From positions 33,884-97,883 of the forward strand of contig NZ_JAUOQE010000015.1 in assembly GCF_030547545.1 (NCBI RefSeq): a stretch of DNA of 64,000 nucleotides, given 5' to 3'. The DNA comes from Amphritea sp. 1_MG-2023 (GTDB lineage Bacteria; Pseudomonadota; Gammaproteobacteria; Pseudomonadales; Balneatricaceae). A model generated the notes under the pieces. It saw only the letters and a list, made by a program, of their open reading frames with translations, did no database searches and was not told the DNA's origin. This document shows positions 37,369-44,010 of this stretch, piece after piece (the first letter of the stretch is position 1; each line of letters begins with the position of its first letter). Made by a program: the position numbers and the translations under genes.

Positions 37369-37677
37369 TTATTGATTACCGATAAAAAGTGCTGAGCTAT
37401 AGCTGCTACCCGGTAGATTAGGGGTGTCAGTCATTGCGACATCGCCAGAATGATCATTAGAGGCATCCTGTACATCGATTTTCCCGCCGATCTGTCCCAC
37501 TTGAAAATTAGTCCCTGGCGAGTTAGGAGCCACGACATTCACTGCATCGGTAGAATGATACTGAGATGTTTCTTGTACATCGACGCCACCCAGCTGGCCT
37601 ACTTCAAAATTAGTCGCTGATACGGTGCCTGCAGCGAGAGTAGAAGCTAGTGCGATTGTTGTCATAAGTGCTTTCAT
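37369..37677 (-). CDS. Small secreted protein with internal duplication (P3)
   Basis: A 102-aa family member. After the 21-residue Sec signal come two copies of the mature unit: TNFEVGQLGGVDVQ...NSPG and TNFQVGQIGGKIDVQ...NLPG, then the end SSYSSALFIGNQ. The ATG at 37677 aligns with the neighbours and has AAGGA upstream; five extra in-frame codons are ignored. The doubling suggests a modular, perhaps structural or binding, unit. Confidence 0.7.
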   Translation of the reverse strand: MKALMTTIALASTLAAGTVSATNFEVGQLGGVDVQETSQYHSTDAVNVVAPNSPGTNFQVGQIGGKIDVQDASNDHSGDVAMTDTPNLPGSSYSSALFIGNQ

Positions 37678-37721
37678 GATCTGTTCCTTCAATACTTAAA
37701 TTAAAATCTGATAAAAATGAC

Positions 37722-37928
37722 TTACTTGTTGCCGATCAACAGTTCTGAACCGTAATGATTCGTTGGCAAGTTAGCGTGATCGACAGTTACCAGCTCTTCG
37801 CTGCTGTAGTGAGAACCGTTCTGGATAGTCGTACCGCCACCCAGCTGACCCACTTCAAAATTAGTCGCTGATGCGGTGCCTGCAGCGAGAATAGAAGCCA
37901 ATGCGATTGTTGTCATAAGTGCTTTCAT
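37722..37928 (-). CDS. Small secreted peptide (P4)
   Basis: A 68-aa product: Sec signal of 21 residues ending TASA, then 47 mature residues from TNFEVGQLGGGTTIQ to NLPTNHYGSELLIGNK. Identical in protein sequence to P5, with only two synonymous differences that I can find in the coding DNA. AAGGA before the ATG. Confidence 0.7.
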   Translation of the reverse strand: MKALMTTIALASILAAGTASATNFEVGQLGGGTTIQNGSHYSSEELVTVDHANLPTNHYGSELLIGNK

Positions 37929-37972
37929 GATCTGTTCCTTCAATACTTAAATTAAAATCTGATAAAAATGAC

Positions 37973-38179
37973 TTACTTGTTGCCGATCAACAGTTCTGAA
38001 CCGTAATGATTCGTTGGCAAGTTAGCGTGATCAACAGTTACCAGCTCTTCGCTGCTGTAGTGAGAACCGTTCTGGATAGTGGTACCGCCACCCAGCTGAC
38101 CCACTTCAAAATTAGTCGCTGATGCGGTGCCTGCAGCGAGAATAGAAGCCAATGCGATTGTTGTCATAAGTGCTTTCAA
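37973..38179 (-). CDS. Small secreted peptide (P5), TTG start
   Basis: A 68-aa product identical to P4, but its start codon is TTG where the others have ATG. GAGGA 7 nt upstream supports it; the internal ATG at codon 5 would shorten the signal peptide. It is the first gene of the tandem array and faces the operator-like region shared with the decayed regulator at 38342. Confidence 0.66.
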   Translation of the reverse strand: MKALMTTIALASILAAGTASATNFEVGQLGGGTTIQNGSHYSSEELVTVDHANLPTNHYGSELLIGNK

Positions 38180-38247
38180 AATATGTTCCTCAATATTTCC
38201 ATCATGTATTCATGAGTGCGCCTGATTATTAATTGAGCACAACTAAC

Positions 38248-38316
38248 TTGCGCACAACCAACTTGAGAGCAATCTTATTTCGGATTAGCCTTGCATGCAA
38301 GTTAATTGCGAACAAT
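38248..38316. promoter_or_regulatory. Operator-like array, copy 1
   Basis: Between peptide P5 and the decayed regulator. Variants of TTGC-NN-GCAA lie at 38248-38257, 38263-38272, 38291-38300 (TTGCATGCAA, perfect) and 38305-38316. A minus-strand promoter TTGCAT (38295-38300), 17 bp, TAAGAT (38272-38277) towards P5 would be covered by them. Confidence 0.5.
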
Positions 38317-38341
38317 ATATATAAAAGTTAGGAATAAACTA

Positions 38342-38690
38342 ATGACAAAAATAAAATATGGGGCTTGCTATCGCTCAATAGCTTTAGTGTCTAGTGCCAT
38401 GAAAACACCATGAGACGTGCTTATCGGGCAGTATTGGAACGCTAAAGCCTGACTACCTGCAGCTCCTCGCCCTGCGAGTACGCGGGAGTATAAAAAGGTG
38501 AAATGTAAAAATACTGGGTGAGAAACGATACATAAACTCAGGTACAGCACCCCTTACTCAAACAAATGGCAGCAAAGGACCGAGTATTATGGGAACGACG
38601 TAGCATCATGAACGTGTATTTTTCACTGTCCTCAACTAGGCTAAGCCTTCATACAGTCAGCATTTCTACGACAAGCCAGATGACAACCTT
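38342..38690 (+). pseudogene. Decayed copy of the OhrR-like regulator
   Basis: From the ATG at 38342 the DNA follows the regulator at 39104 with many substitutions, indels and stops. Shared stretches include GAAATGTAAAAATA/GAATGTAAAAACAT and ACTCAGGTACA, and both have AGGA-N8-ATG starts. The right end is approximate. It is the partner of the intact peptide array. Confidence 0.7.
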
Positions 38691-38753
38691 TCGCTCGTGG
38701 TTTGCGTAAAATCGTATTCCCTTAAATGACCTTAGCAAGTAACGACTGCCTTA

Positions 38754-38940
38754 TTAGTTGTTGCCCACGAAAAGTGCTGAGCGGTCGCGGTTACCTAGAT
38801 AAGTTAGCAGGCTCCACCGTCCTACGCCGATAGAATAATTCTGAGATCTAGCCTATATATCGGTATCGTCAAACCCTATTGAAAATTAGTCACTGGCACA
38901 ACAGCCAGGCTAATGCGGTCATTGTGATAAGTGACTACAG
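38754..38940 (-). pseudogene. Decayed copy of a small secreted peptide gene
   Basis: Minus-strand DNA matches the peptide family: a degraded signal region, ACTAATTTT for the TNF opening, an in-frame stop soon after, and CTCAGCACTTTTCGTGGGCAA-like end matching SSALFVGN. The ATG has become CTG. It is the partner of the intact regulator at 39104. Confidence 0.7.
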
Positions 38941-39011
38941 TGTATACTCCTCAATATTGGTTCGATCTTTTATTCATGCTAATATCGAAGGGTTGGTTGA
39001 GCACAACAAAC

Positions 39012-39079
39012 TTGCGCGCAACTAACTTGCAAGCAATCCTGTTCTGGAATAAGCTCCTATACACGTTAATTGCAGGCAA
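39012..39079. promoter_or_regulatory. Operator-like array, copy 2
   Basis: Between the decayed peptide gene and the intact regulator. TTGCGCGCAA (39012-39021, perfect palindrome), TTGCAAGCAA (39027-39036) and TTGCAGGCAA (39070-39079). The first two are 15 bp apart, as in copy 1. Likely binding sites of the regulator encoded at 39104. Confidence 0.5.
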
Positions 39080-39103
39080 TATAAAAAAAATAGGAACACA
39101 CTA

Positions 39104-39556
39104 ATGACAGACAAGATTGAAGAGACCTTACTTAAACCAGAAAACCTACCGTGCTTTTCCCTGTACAGCGCAGCCAATGCGATGGTGCGTTCCTATCGGC
39201 CCGTCCTAGATGAACTGGACCTGACTTACCCGCAGTATCTAGCCATGCTGGTGCTTTGGAACGGAGATGCGCTGAATGTAAAAACATTAGGTGAAAAACT
39301 ACACATGGACTCAGGTACAACCACTCCCTTGCTAAAACGAATGGAAGCAAAGGGTTTGGTATTACGTGAACGGTGCACACAGGACGAACGTGCATGTATT
39401 GTGCGTCTTACTGAATCAGGCAGGGCTTTAAAGCAACAAGCCATCAAAATACCTAAAGTAATGAGCGCTAAAATCACCATCTCACCAGAAGAAGGGATGG
39501 CTTTAAAGGATTTATGTGACAAATTGCATGATGGCCTAGTCGCTAACGCTCACTAA
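39104..39556 (+). CDS. OhrR-like MarR regulator
   Basis: A 150-aa MarR protein close in pattern to OhrR, the organic-peroxide sensor. Cys17 in LPCFSLYSA sits where the reactive cysteine of OhrR does; YPQYLAMLVLWNGD, LGEKLHMDSGTTTPLLKRMEAKGLV and RERCTQDERACIV are family blocks. AGGA lies 8 nt before the ATG. No ohr gene is nearby; instead it is divergent from the decayed peptide gene, and its duplicate faced the intact peptide array. It may link peptide expression to oxidative stress (inference). Confidence 0.82.
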   Translation: MTDKIEETLLKPENLPCFSLYSAANAMVRSYRPVLDELDLTYPQYLAMLVLWNGDALNVKTLGEKLHMDSGTTTPLLKRMEAKGLVLRERCTQDERACIVRLTESGRALKQQAIKIPKVMSAKITISPEEGMALKDLCDKLHDGLVANAH

Positions 39557-40086
39557 CGTGAGATCCGACTACCCTACTTCAAAATGATCGAATGCCTGCA
39601 GTATTAGATACTGACTATTTGATGTAAAAATAGCCTCAGGCATGAAGGTTTATAATCGATAACAACTTTTCAAATGTTTGAAACGGCTCATATATCACTC
39701 AATGAGCTGAGGACTTCCCTTGAGTGTCGATTAAATCAGTCATCACAGAACTGGCTATCGATACCGATAGGCGCCAATTCACTTCCCGATCACCCTATAT
39801 TTATTCGCATAAAAAAATATACATAGCGCTAAAGCGCTCGTTTTGATGCTTTACTCTCATAAGAAGGCCCATCCTTGGAGCCACTTAAACGCTATTATTT
39901 AGCACTCGCGGATAAAACGAAAAAAAGACCATTTAAATCACAGCAAGATTGTTCGAAGCCTTCAGGTCAACAATCCCTCGACCTTATGTAGTTGATGAGA
40001 GTGACTTGTTATCGCTCAAATACCGACAACTCCATCAATAAAAATCTCTATTAAATTGAGCATTCCTATTAGGGAAGGTCTAAACT
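39557..40086. other. 530-bp region without a gene
   Basis: No convincing coding sequence. Short palindromes CTATCG-ATAC-CGATAG (near 39765) and AGCGC-TAAA-GCGCT (39825-39838) are present; the second is followed by a few T. Probably degraded DNA left of the ssb repeat. Confidence 0.4.
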
Positions 40087-40091
40087 AAAAA

Positions 40092-40109
40092 GCCCCGCTA
40101 TTGCGGGGC
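40092..40109 (-). terminator. Duplicated ssb terminator
   Basis: GCCCCGC-TATT-GCGGGGC stem with A run on the left, giving a T run on the minus strand. Copy of the terminator at 43186-43203. Confidence 0.7.
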
Positions 40110-40159
40110 CTCTGCCATTACCAACGATGTAAAACGTAACGCTTTACATATTTAAAAGT

Positions 40160-40261
40160 CTAGAACGGGATATCATCGTCAAAATCATCCAACCCTGGCG
40201 CTGGCTGAGGAGTTTGAGGCGCGGCTTGAGGTGCCGGCTTTTGATAATTTTGTTGCGGCGG
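40160..40261 (-). pseudogene. Fragment of ssb (3' end only)
   Basis: Codes in frame for the last 33 residues of SSB including the DFDDDIPF tip, then is cut off abruptly at 40261 where terB-like sequence begins. It has no start and cannot be expressed alone. Confidence 0.9.
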
Positions 40262-40295
40262 TTGCTTGTCTACTGGCGGTACTGAAGAATTTATA

Positions 40296-40478
40296 ATGAT
40301 GACCAAGCTGAAATCTTTGCTAGAAATGTATCTGCCCGATTGCGATCCAGAGCAGAGCCCTCAAACACTGCTGCCTTTAGCCTCAGCGGCGCTGATGGTG
40401 GAAGTACGGCTCTCAGACTACGAACGTAAACCCGACGGAAATGGGGATTGTCATTCCCTGCGAGAAATCAGGCGTTAA
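40296..40478 (+). pseudogene. Fragment of a second TerB-like gene
   Basis: The first 50 or so codons resemble the gene at 20355: MTKLKSLLEMYLPD and LPLASAALMVEVRLSDYERKP. After KPD the similarity is lost and a stop follows. The upstream TTGCTTGTCTACTGGCGGTA matches that before 20355 at all but one base, and coding DNA is clearly diverged, so this is a related gene rather than a recent copy. It directly abuts the ssb fragment. Confidence 0.8.
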
Positions 40479-40849
40479 TGCAAACCGCAGCGACTATCGA
40501 CCGAGTAACTTGGTCCTCTATTGCTGTCTTAACAAGCAGAATCAGATGAAATTTATTCTACCGACCGATCCCTGCCAACCTTGCACCATATTGAGACACT
40601 CATAGCGCCAAAGCTCCCTTAAAGACCAACCCGTCACTCTTCCTTTCTAGTTCTCCTCCCTATTCCACTTACCTATCAGCCAAAAGCCTCCTCGTTTTAT
40701 GCCGGTATAGTATATGCATACTAGTTATTGAGTCAGGTTCAGGCAGGCCTATGCTTTGCGCCGAATTCTCTGCACAGGCCGTCTTGATTTGATCCAAACG
40801 TGTCTTCACCAAGAGGGCATGAACGATGAAAACTAATCAGGAGGAAATC
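40479..40849. promoter_or_regulatory. Upstream region of the glucosylglycerol gene
   Basis: No gene. A candidate promoter has -35 TTGAGT (40728-40733), 16-bp spacer and -10 TATGCT (40750-40755). A palindrome AGTAT-ATGC-ATACT (40709-40722) precedes it. AGGAGG at 40839-40844 is the ribosome-binding site. Salt control is expected for such genes, but no known site is visible. Confidence 0.4.
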
Positions 40850-43129
40850 ATGTGGTTGTCTGTAGATCTAGACGGGACCTTTTTAGGTGGAACGTTGGAG
40901 GATCGCCAACAGCTTTATCAACTCATTTCTGCTCACCCAGACATCGGACTTATCTTTGTAACAGGCCGAGGTCTCGAATCAGTCATCCCTTTACTCTCAG
41001 ACCCCACAATACCGCAGCCTAGTTTTATCATCTGCGATGTAGGTTGTACCGTAGTCGATGGTAAATCTCTTCAGCCGGTGATCGAAGTCCAAGGGGGCAT
41101 TGACGAAATATGGCCCGGTGAATACGCCATTCAGGAAGCGGTTGAGAACATCCCCGGACTGGTTCGTCAAGATGTACCCCAGGAACGCCGTTGTTCCTAT
41201 TTTGCCGCTCCAGATGTGATCGAGGAGTGCATTGCCGAACTCAAGAAAATAGGCGAGTCTCTGGGTTGCGATGTTCTTTATTCTGCGAACTGGTATTTAG
41301 ACTTCCTTCCCTCCGACGTTAATAAGGGTTCGACCCTCTCCGCACTACTTAAGCATCTAAATATTGCCAAAGAAGATGTGATGGTCGCCGGGGATACGCT
41401 CAACGACCTTGCAATGTTCGAGCACGATTTTAAGGGGGTTTGCGTCGGAGAATCGGAAGCCGCTCTGCTACAGGCAACCGAAGGCAAAGCCCGCGTATAC
41501 CATGCTCAAGCACCGGGAGCCGGTGGTATTATTGAAGCTATAAGCTACTTTGGATTTCTTGGAGAAGAAGGCATTGATGCCGAGGCTCGTGACGAAGTCA
41601 AACCAGGAACCTCTGATCTGGTCATTGTCTATCACCGTCTTCCATTTGAAGAGTATATTGAAAACGGTGCTCTAAAGCGCCGTAATCACAGATCGCCTAA
41701 CGGCATCATTCCCACCCTGGCGAGCTTTTTTAAGGATGGAAAGAAAGGTGCTTGGGTCGCTTGGTCAATAAAAGACGAGTCCTTGAACAAGTTTGAGACC
41801 CACGTTGATGTCGATAAAGAAGAGTACCCCAATCTCGTAGCCGCTCGTGTGGCATTAACCAAGAATGAGGTGGATATTTTCTATAAACGCTTCTCCAAAG
41901 AAGCGTTCTGGCCCACACTGCATACATTTTGGGAGCGTGCCACATACAATGATGACCATTGGCAGGTGTTCTGCAAAGTCAACCGTAAGTTCGCAGAACA
42001 GACCGCAGCAGAAGCATCAGAAGGCGCGACGGTCTGGTTGCACGACTACAACCTTTGGATGGTACCAGCATATCTGCGAGAATTACGCCCAGACCTGAAC
42101 ATTGCCTTCTTCCACCATACCTACTTCCCTTCGGCGGATGTATTTAACGTTTTACCATGGCGAAAAGAAATTATTGGCAGCCTATTACAGTGTGATTACA
42201 TCGGCTTTCATATCCCTCGTCAGTCGGAAAACTTTATCGATGTTGCCAAGGGTGTCATGCCGTTTGACGTGGTCGAGCGCACCGGCTGCGCACCACGTTT
42301 TCTAACCTACGGATGCGCCGTCGGACTGGATGAGATGACTACAGAGATCCGCATGGCCGATCGTACCATACGGCTTGGCGCACATCCGGTTGGGCTTGAT
42401 TTAAACCGTGTTCAATCCGCACTGGAGAACCCTCTCATTCAGGAACGTATGACAGAACTGCGCAATGAGCTTCAAAACGTAAAAATGATGCTGTCGGTGG
42501 AGCGCTTAGATTACACCAAAGGCATACTGGCGAAGCTTGAAGCCTATGAAAAGCTACTAGAAGCACACCCAGAGCTACATGGAAAAGTAACCCTGGTTAC
42601 CATCTGTGTGCCCGCGGCCAAAGAGATGACCGTATACGACGAATTGCAGAGCGAAATAGAGCAAGCCGTTGGACGTATTAATGGCCGCTATGCCCAAGTT
42701 GGCTGGACTCCCCTTCAATTTTTCTTCCGCGCAGTACCGTTTGAACAGCTGGTAGCCTACTACGCTATTGCTGATTTGATGTGGATTTCACCGTTACGAG
42801 ATGGTCTTAATTTAGTAGCCAAAGAATATATCGCGACTCAAGGAATGACCGATGGAGCCGGTGTACTCGTGCTGTCAGAATTTGCCGGTGCCGCTGCAGA
42901 AATCAAAGGGGCTGTTTTATGCAACCCGCATGACCCAGCTGAAATGTCGGACACCTGCTATTTTGCCCTATGCATGCATCGCAAGGATGCCAAAGCACGC
43001 ATCAACGAAGCATACGAAGGCGTTAGTTATTACGACCTTGCTTACTGGGGGGATGATTTCCTCAAGGCAGTATCTAAAACCGCCGATAAAAACGCTAAAG
43101 GCCAACTATCTCTAGCTAAAATTGCCTGA
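40850..43129 (+). CDS. ggpPS: Glucosylglycerol-phosphate synthase/phosphatase fusion
   Basis: A 759-aa bifunctional enzyme for the osmolyte glucosylglycerol. The N-terminal HAD phosphatase (about 1-240) has VDLDGTFLGG and later MVAGDTLNDLAMF. The C-terminal GT20 synthase (about 260-740) has VWLHDYNLWMVPAYL, SVERLDYTKGIL and SPLRDGLNLVAKEY. The fused order matches GgpPS of halotolerant proteobacteria; a trehalose-phosphate synthase is the main alternative. AGGAGG 5 nt before 40850 decides the start over an ATG at 40826. The gene lies between two copies of the ssb 3' end, which suggests acquisition by recombination. Confidence 0.85.
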   Translation: MWLSVDLDGTFLGGTLEDRQQLYQLISAHPDIGLIFVTGRGLESVIPLLSDPTIPQPSFIICDVGCTVVDGKSLQPVIEVQGGIDEIWPGEYAIQEAVENIPGLVRQDVPQERRCSYFAAPDVIEECIAELKKIGESLGCDVLYSANWYLDFLPSDVNKGSTLSALLKHLNIAKEDVMVAGDTLNDLAMFEHDFKGVCVGESEAALLQATEGKARVYHAQAPGAGGIIEAISYFGFLGEEGIDAEARDEVKPGTSDLVIVYHRLPFEEYIENGALKRRNHRSPNGIIPTLASFFKDGKKGAWVAWSIKDESLNKFETHVDVDKEEYPNLVAARVALTKNEVDIFYKRFSKEAFWPTLHTFWERATYNDDHWQVFCKVNRKFAEQTAAEASEGATVWLHDYNLWMVPAYLRELRPDLNIAFFHHTYFPSADVFNVLPWRKEIIGSLLQCDYIGFHIPRQSENFIDVAKGVMPFDVVERTGCAPRFLTYGCAVGLDEMTTEIRMADRTIRLGAHPVGLDLNRVQSALENPLIQERMTELRNELQNVKMMLSVERLDYTKGILAKLEAYEKLLEAHPELHGKVTLVTICVPAAKEMTVYDELQSEIEQAVGRINGRYAQVGWTPLQFFFRAVPFEQLVAYYAIADLMWISPLRDGLNLVAKEYIATQGMTDGAGVLVLSEFAGAAAEIKGAVLCNPHDPAEMSDTCYFALCMHRKDAKARINEAYEGVSYYDLAYWGDDFLKAVSKTADKNAKGQLSLAKIA

Positions 43130-43180
43130 CATTTTACCTACTAGCACCTCAATAAGGAGAGGCAAGCTGACCATCGAATA

Positions 43181-43203
43181 AAAAAGCCCCGCTATTGCGG
43201 GGC
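43181..43203 (-). terminator. Terminator of ssb
   Basis: GC-rich 7-bp stem (43186-43192 with 43197-43203), 4-nt loop and T run on the minus strand. It may also stop the converging glucosylglycerol gene. Confidence 0.75.
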
Positions 43204-43355
43204 CTCTGCCATTACCAACGATGTAAAACGTAACGCTTTACATATTTAAAAGTCTAGAACGGGATATCATCGTCAAAATCATCCAACCCTGGCGCTGGCT
43301 GAGGAGTTTGAGGCGCGGCTTGAGGTGCCGGCTTTTGATAATTTTGTTGCGGCGG
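43181..43355. repeat. 175-bp direct repeat, right copy (ssb 3' end)
   Basis: The original copy, part of the complete ssb gene and its terminator. See 40087-40261. Recombination between the copies would delete 3094 bp including the glucosylglycerol gene. Confidence 0.95.
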
Positions 43356-43829
43356 CTGTTGTGGCTGCGGCGGTTTTTGATAATTCTGTTGCGGTGCCTG
43401 TTGTGGCTGATAGTTCTGCTGTGGTGCCTGTTGCGGTTGCTGATAACCGCCCGTTTGAGGCTGTTGATAACCACCGCTGTTTCCGCCATCACCACGGCTA
43501 TCGAGCATCTGCATTTCACTCGCGACAATCTCGGTTGTGTATCGGTCTTGGCCTTGCTGATCTTGCCATTTACGGGTGCGCAGTGCGCCTTCCAGATACA
43601 CTTTAGAACCTTTGTGCAGGTATTCACCGGCGATCTCGGCCAAGCGATTGAAAAACACCACCCGATGCCATTCGGTGCGCTCTTGTTGCTGACCGGTTTG
43701 CTTATCTTTCCATGAATCAGACGTCGCCACTGTGATGTTGGTTACCGCATTGCCGCTCGGCAAATACTTAGTTTCAGGCTCATTACCCAGATTACCAACC
43801 AGGATAACTTTATTAACACCACGTGCCAT
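43254..43829 (-). CDS. ssb: Single-stranded DNA-binding protein
   Basis: SSB (191 aa) coats single-stranded DNA and recruits partners. The OB fold covers about 1-110 ([58 protein letters not shown]). A Gln/Pro-rich linker with repeated PQQNYQ units follows, then the acidic tip DFDDDIPF used to bind other proteins. The start at 43829 matches the family N-terminus. Divergent from uvrA, the standard arrangement; I found no clear LexA box between them. Confidence 0.95.
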   Translation of the reverse strand: MARGVNKVILVGNLGNEPETKYLPSGNAVTNITVATSDSWKDKQTGQQQERTEWHRVVFFNRLAEIAGEYLHKGSKVYLEGALRTRKWQDQQGQDRYTTEIVASEMQMLDSRGDGGNSGGYQQPQTGGYQQPQQAPQQNYQPQQAPQQNYQKPPQPQQPPQQNYQKPAPQAAPQTPQPAPGLDDFDDDIPF

Positions 43830-44010
43830 TGATCTCTCCAATATTCTTTAACTGTTCGTACTCTCTCACTGCATCACTTTAGCAGCGGTTACATTAAGTG
43901 AAGCATAGCATAATTATTACCACCCGCCGCGATAAAAAGTTGTCAGATCGGGTGTCGCAACACGCATAACTCTTTATACTTGAGCTTTTGCATTGGACAC
44001 GGAAACAACG

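Larger units (their letters stand above)
37678..38179. repeat. Two 251-bp tandem direct repeats
   Basis: Units 37678-37928 and 37929-38179 each contain one spacer and one peptide gene (P4, P5). They are nearly identical in the coding part, where I count two base differences; spacer P3-P4 and spacer P4-P5 also match. Spacer length is set by the repeat, showing recent duplication of a gene plus its leader. Confidence 0.85.
40087..40261. repeat. 175-bp direct repeat, left copy (ssb 3' end)
   Basis: Identical base for base to 43181-43355, offset 3094 bp. It holds the last 33 codons and stop of ssb (40160-40261, minus strand), the following 50 bp and the terminator stem. The repeats bracket the terB fragment and the glucosylglycerol gene. 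Confidence 0.95.

Noticed and set aside
36855..38179. Tandem repeats as a CRISPR array
   Set aside because: Units are about 250 bp, code for proteins with signal peptides and lack short repeats with unique spacers.
36855..38179. Peptide genes as curli-type (CsgA) subunits
   Set aside because: Gln and Gly are present but the regular Gln-x4-Asn-x5-Gln curlin spacing is not.
36855..38179. Peptides as double-glycine bacteriocin precursors
   Set aside because: VGQxGG resembles such leaders, but the hydrophobic N-terminus with an A-x-A site fits Sec export better, and P1 lacks the motif.
38368..38550. A 60-codon minus-strand frame over the decayed regulator
   Set aside because: It is antisense to regulator remnants and shows no ribosome-binding site or recognisable sequence.
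43308..43715. Leu/Arg-rich plus-strand frames over ssb
   Set aside because: Antisense of the Gln/Pro-rich SSB linker; composition is explained by the repeats.
43842..44010. LexA box between ssb and uvrA
   Set aside because: I searched for CTG-N10-CAG; the nearest, CTGTTCGTACTCTCTC, lacks the right half.
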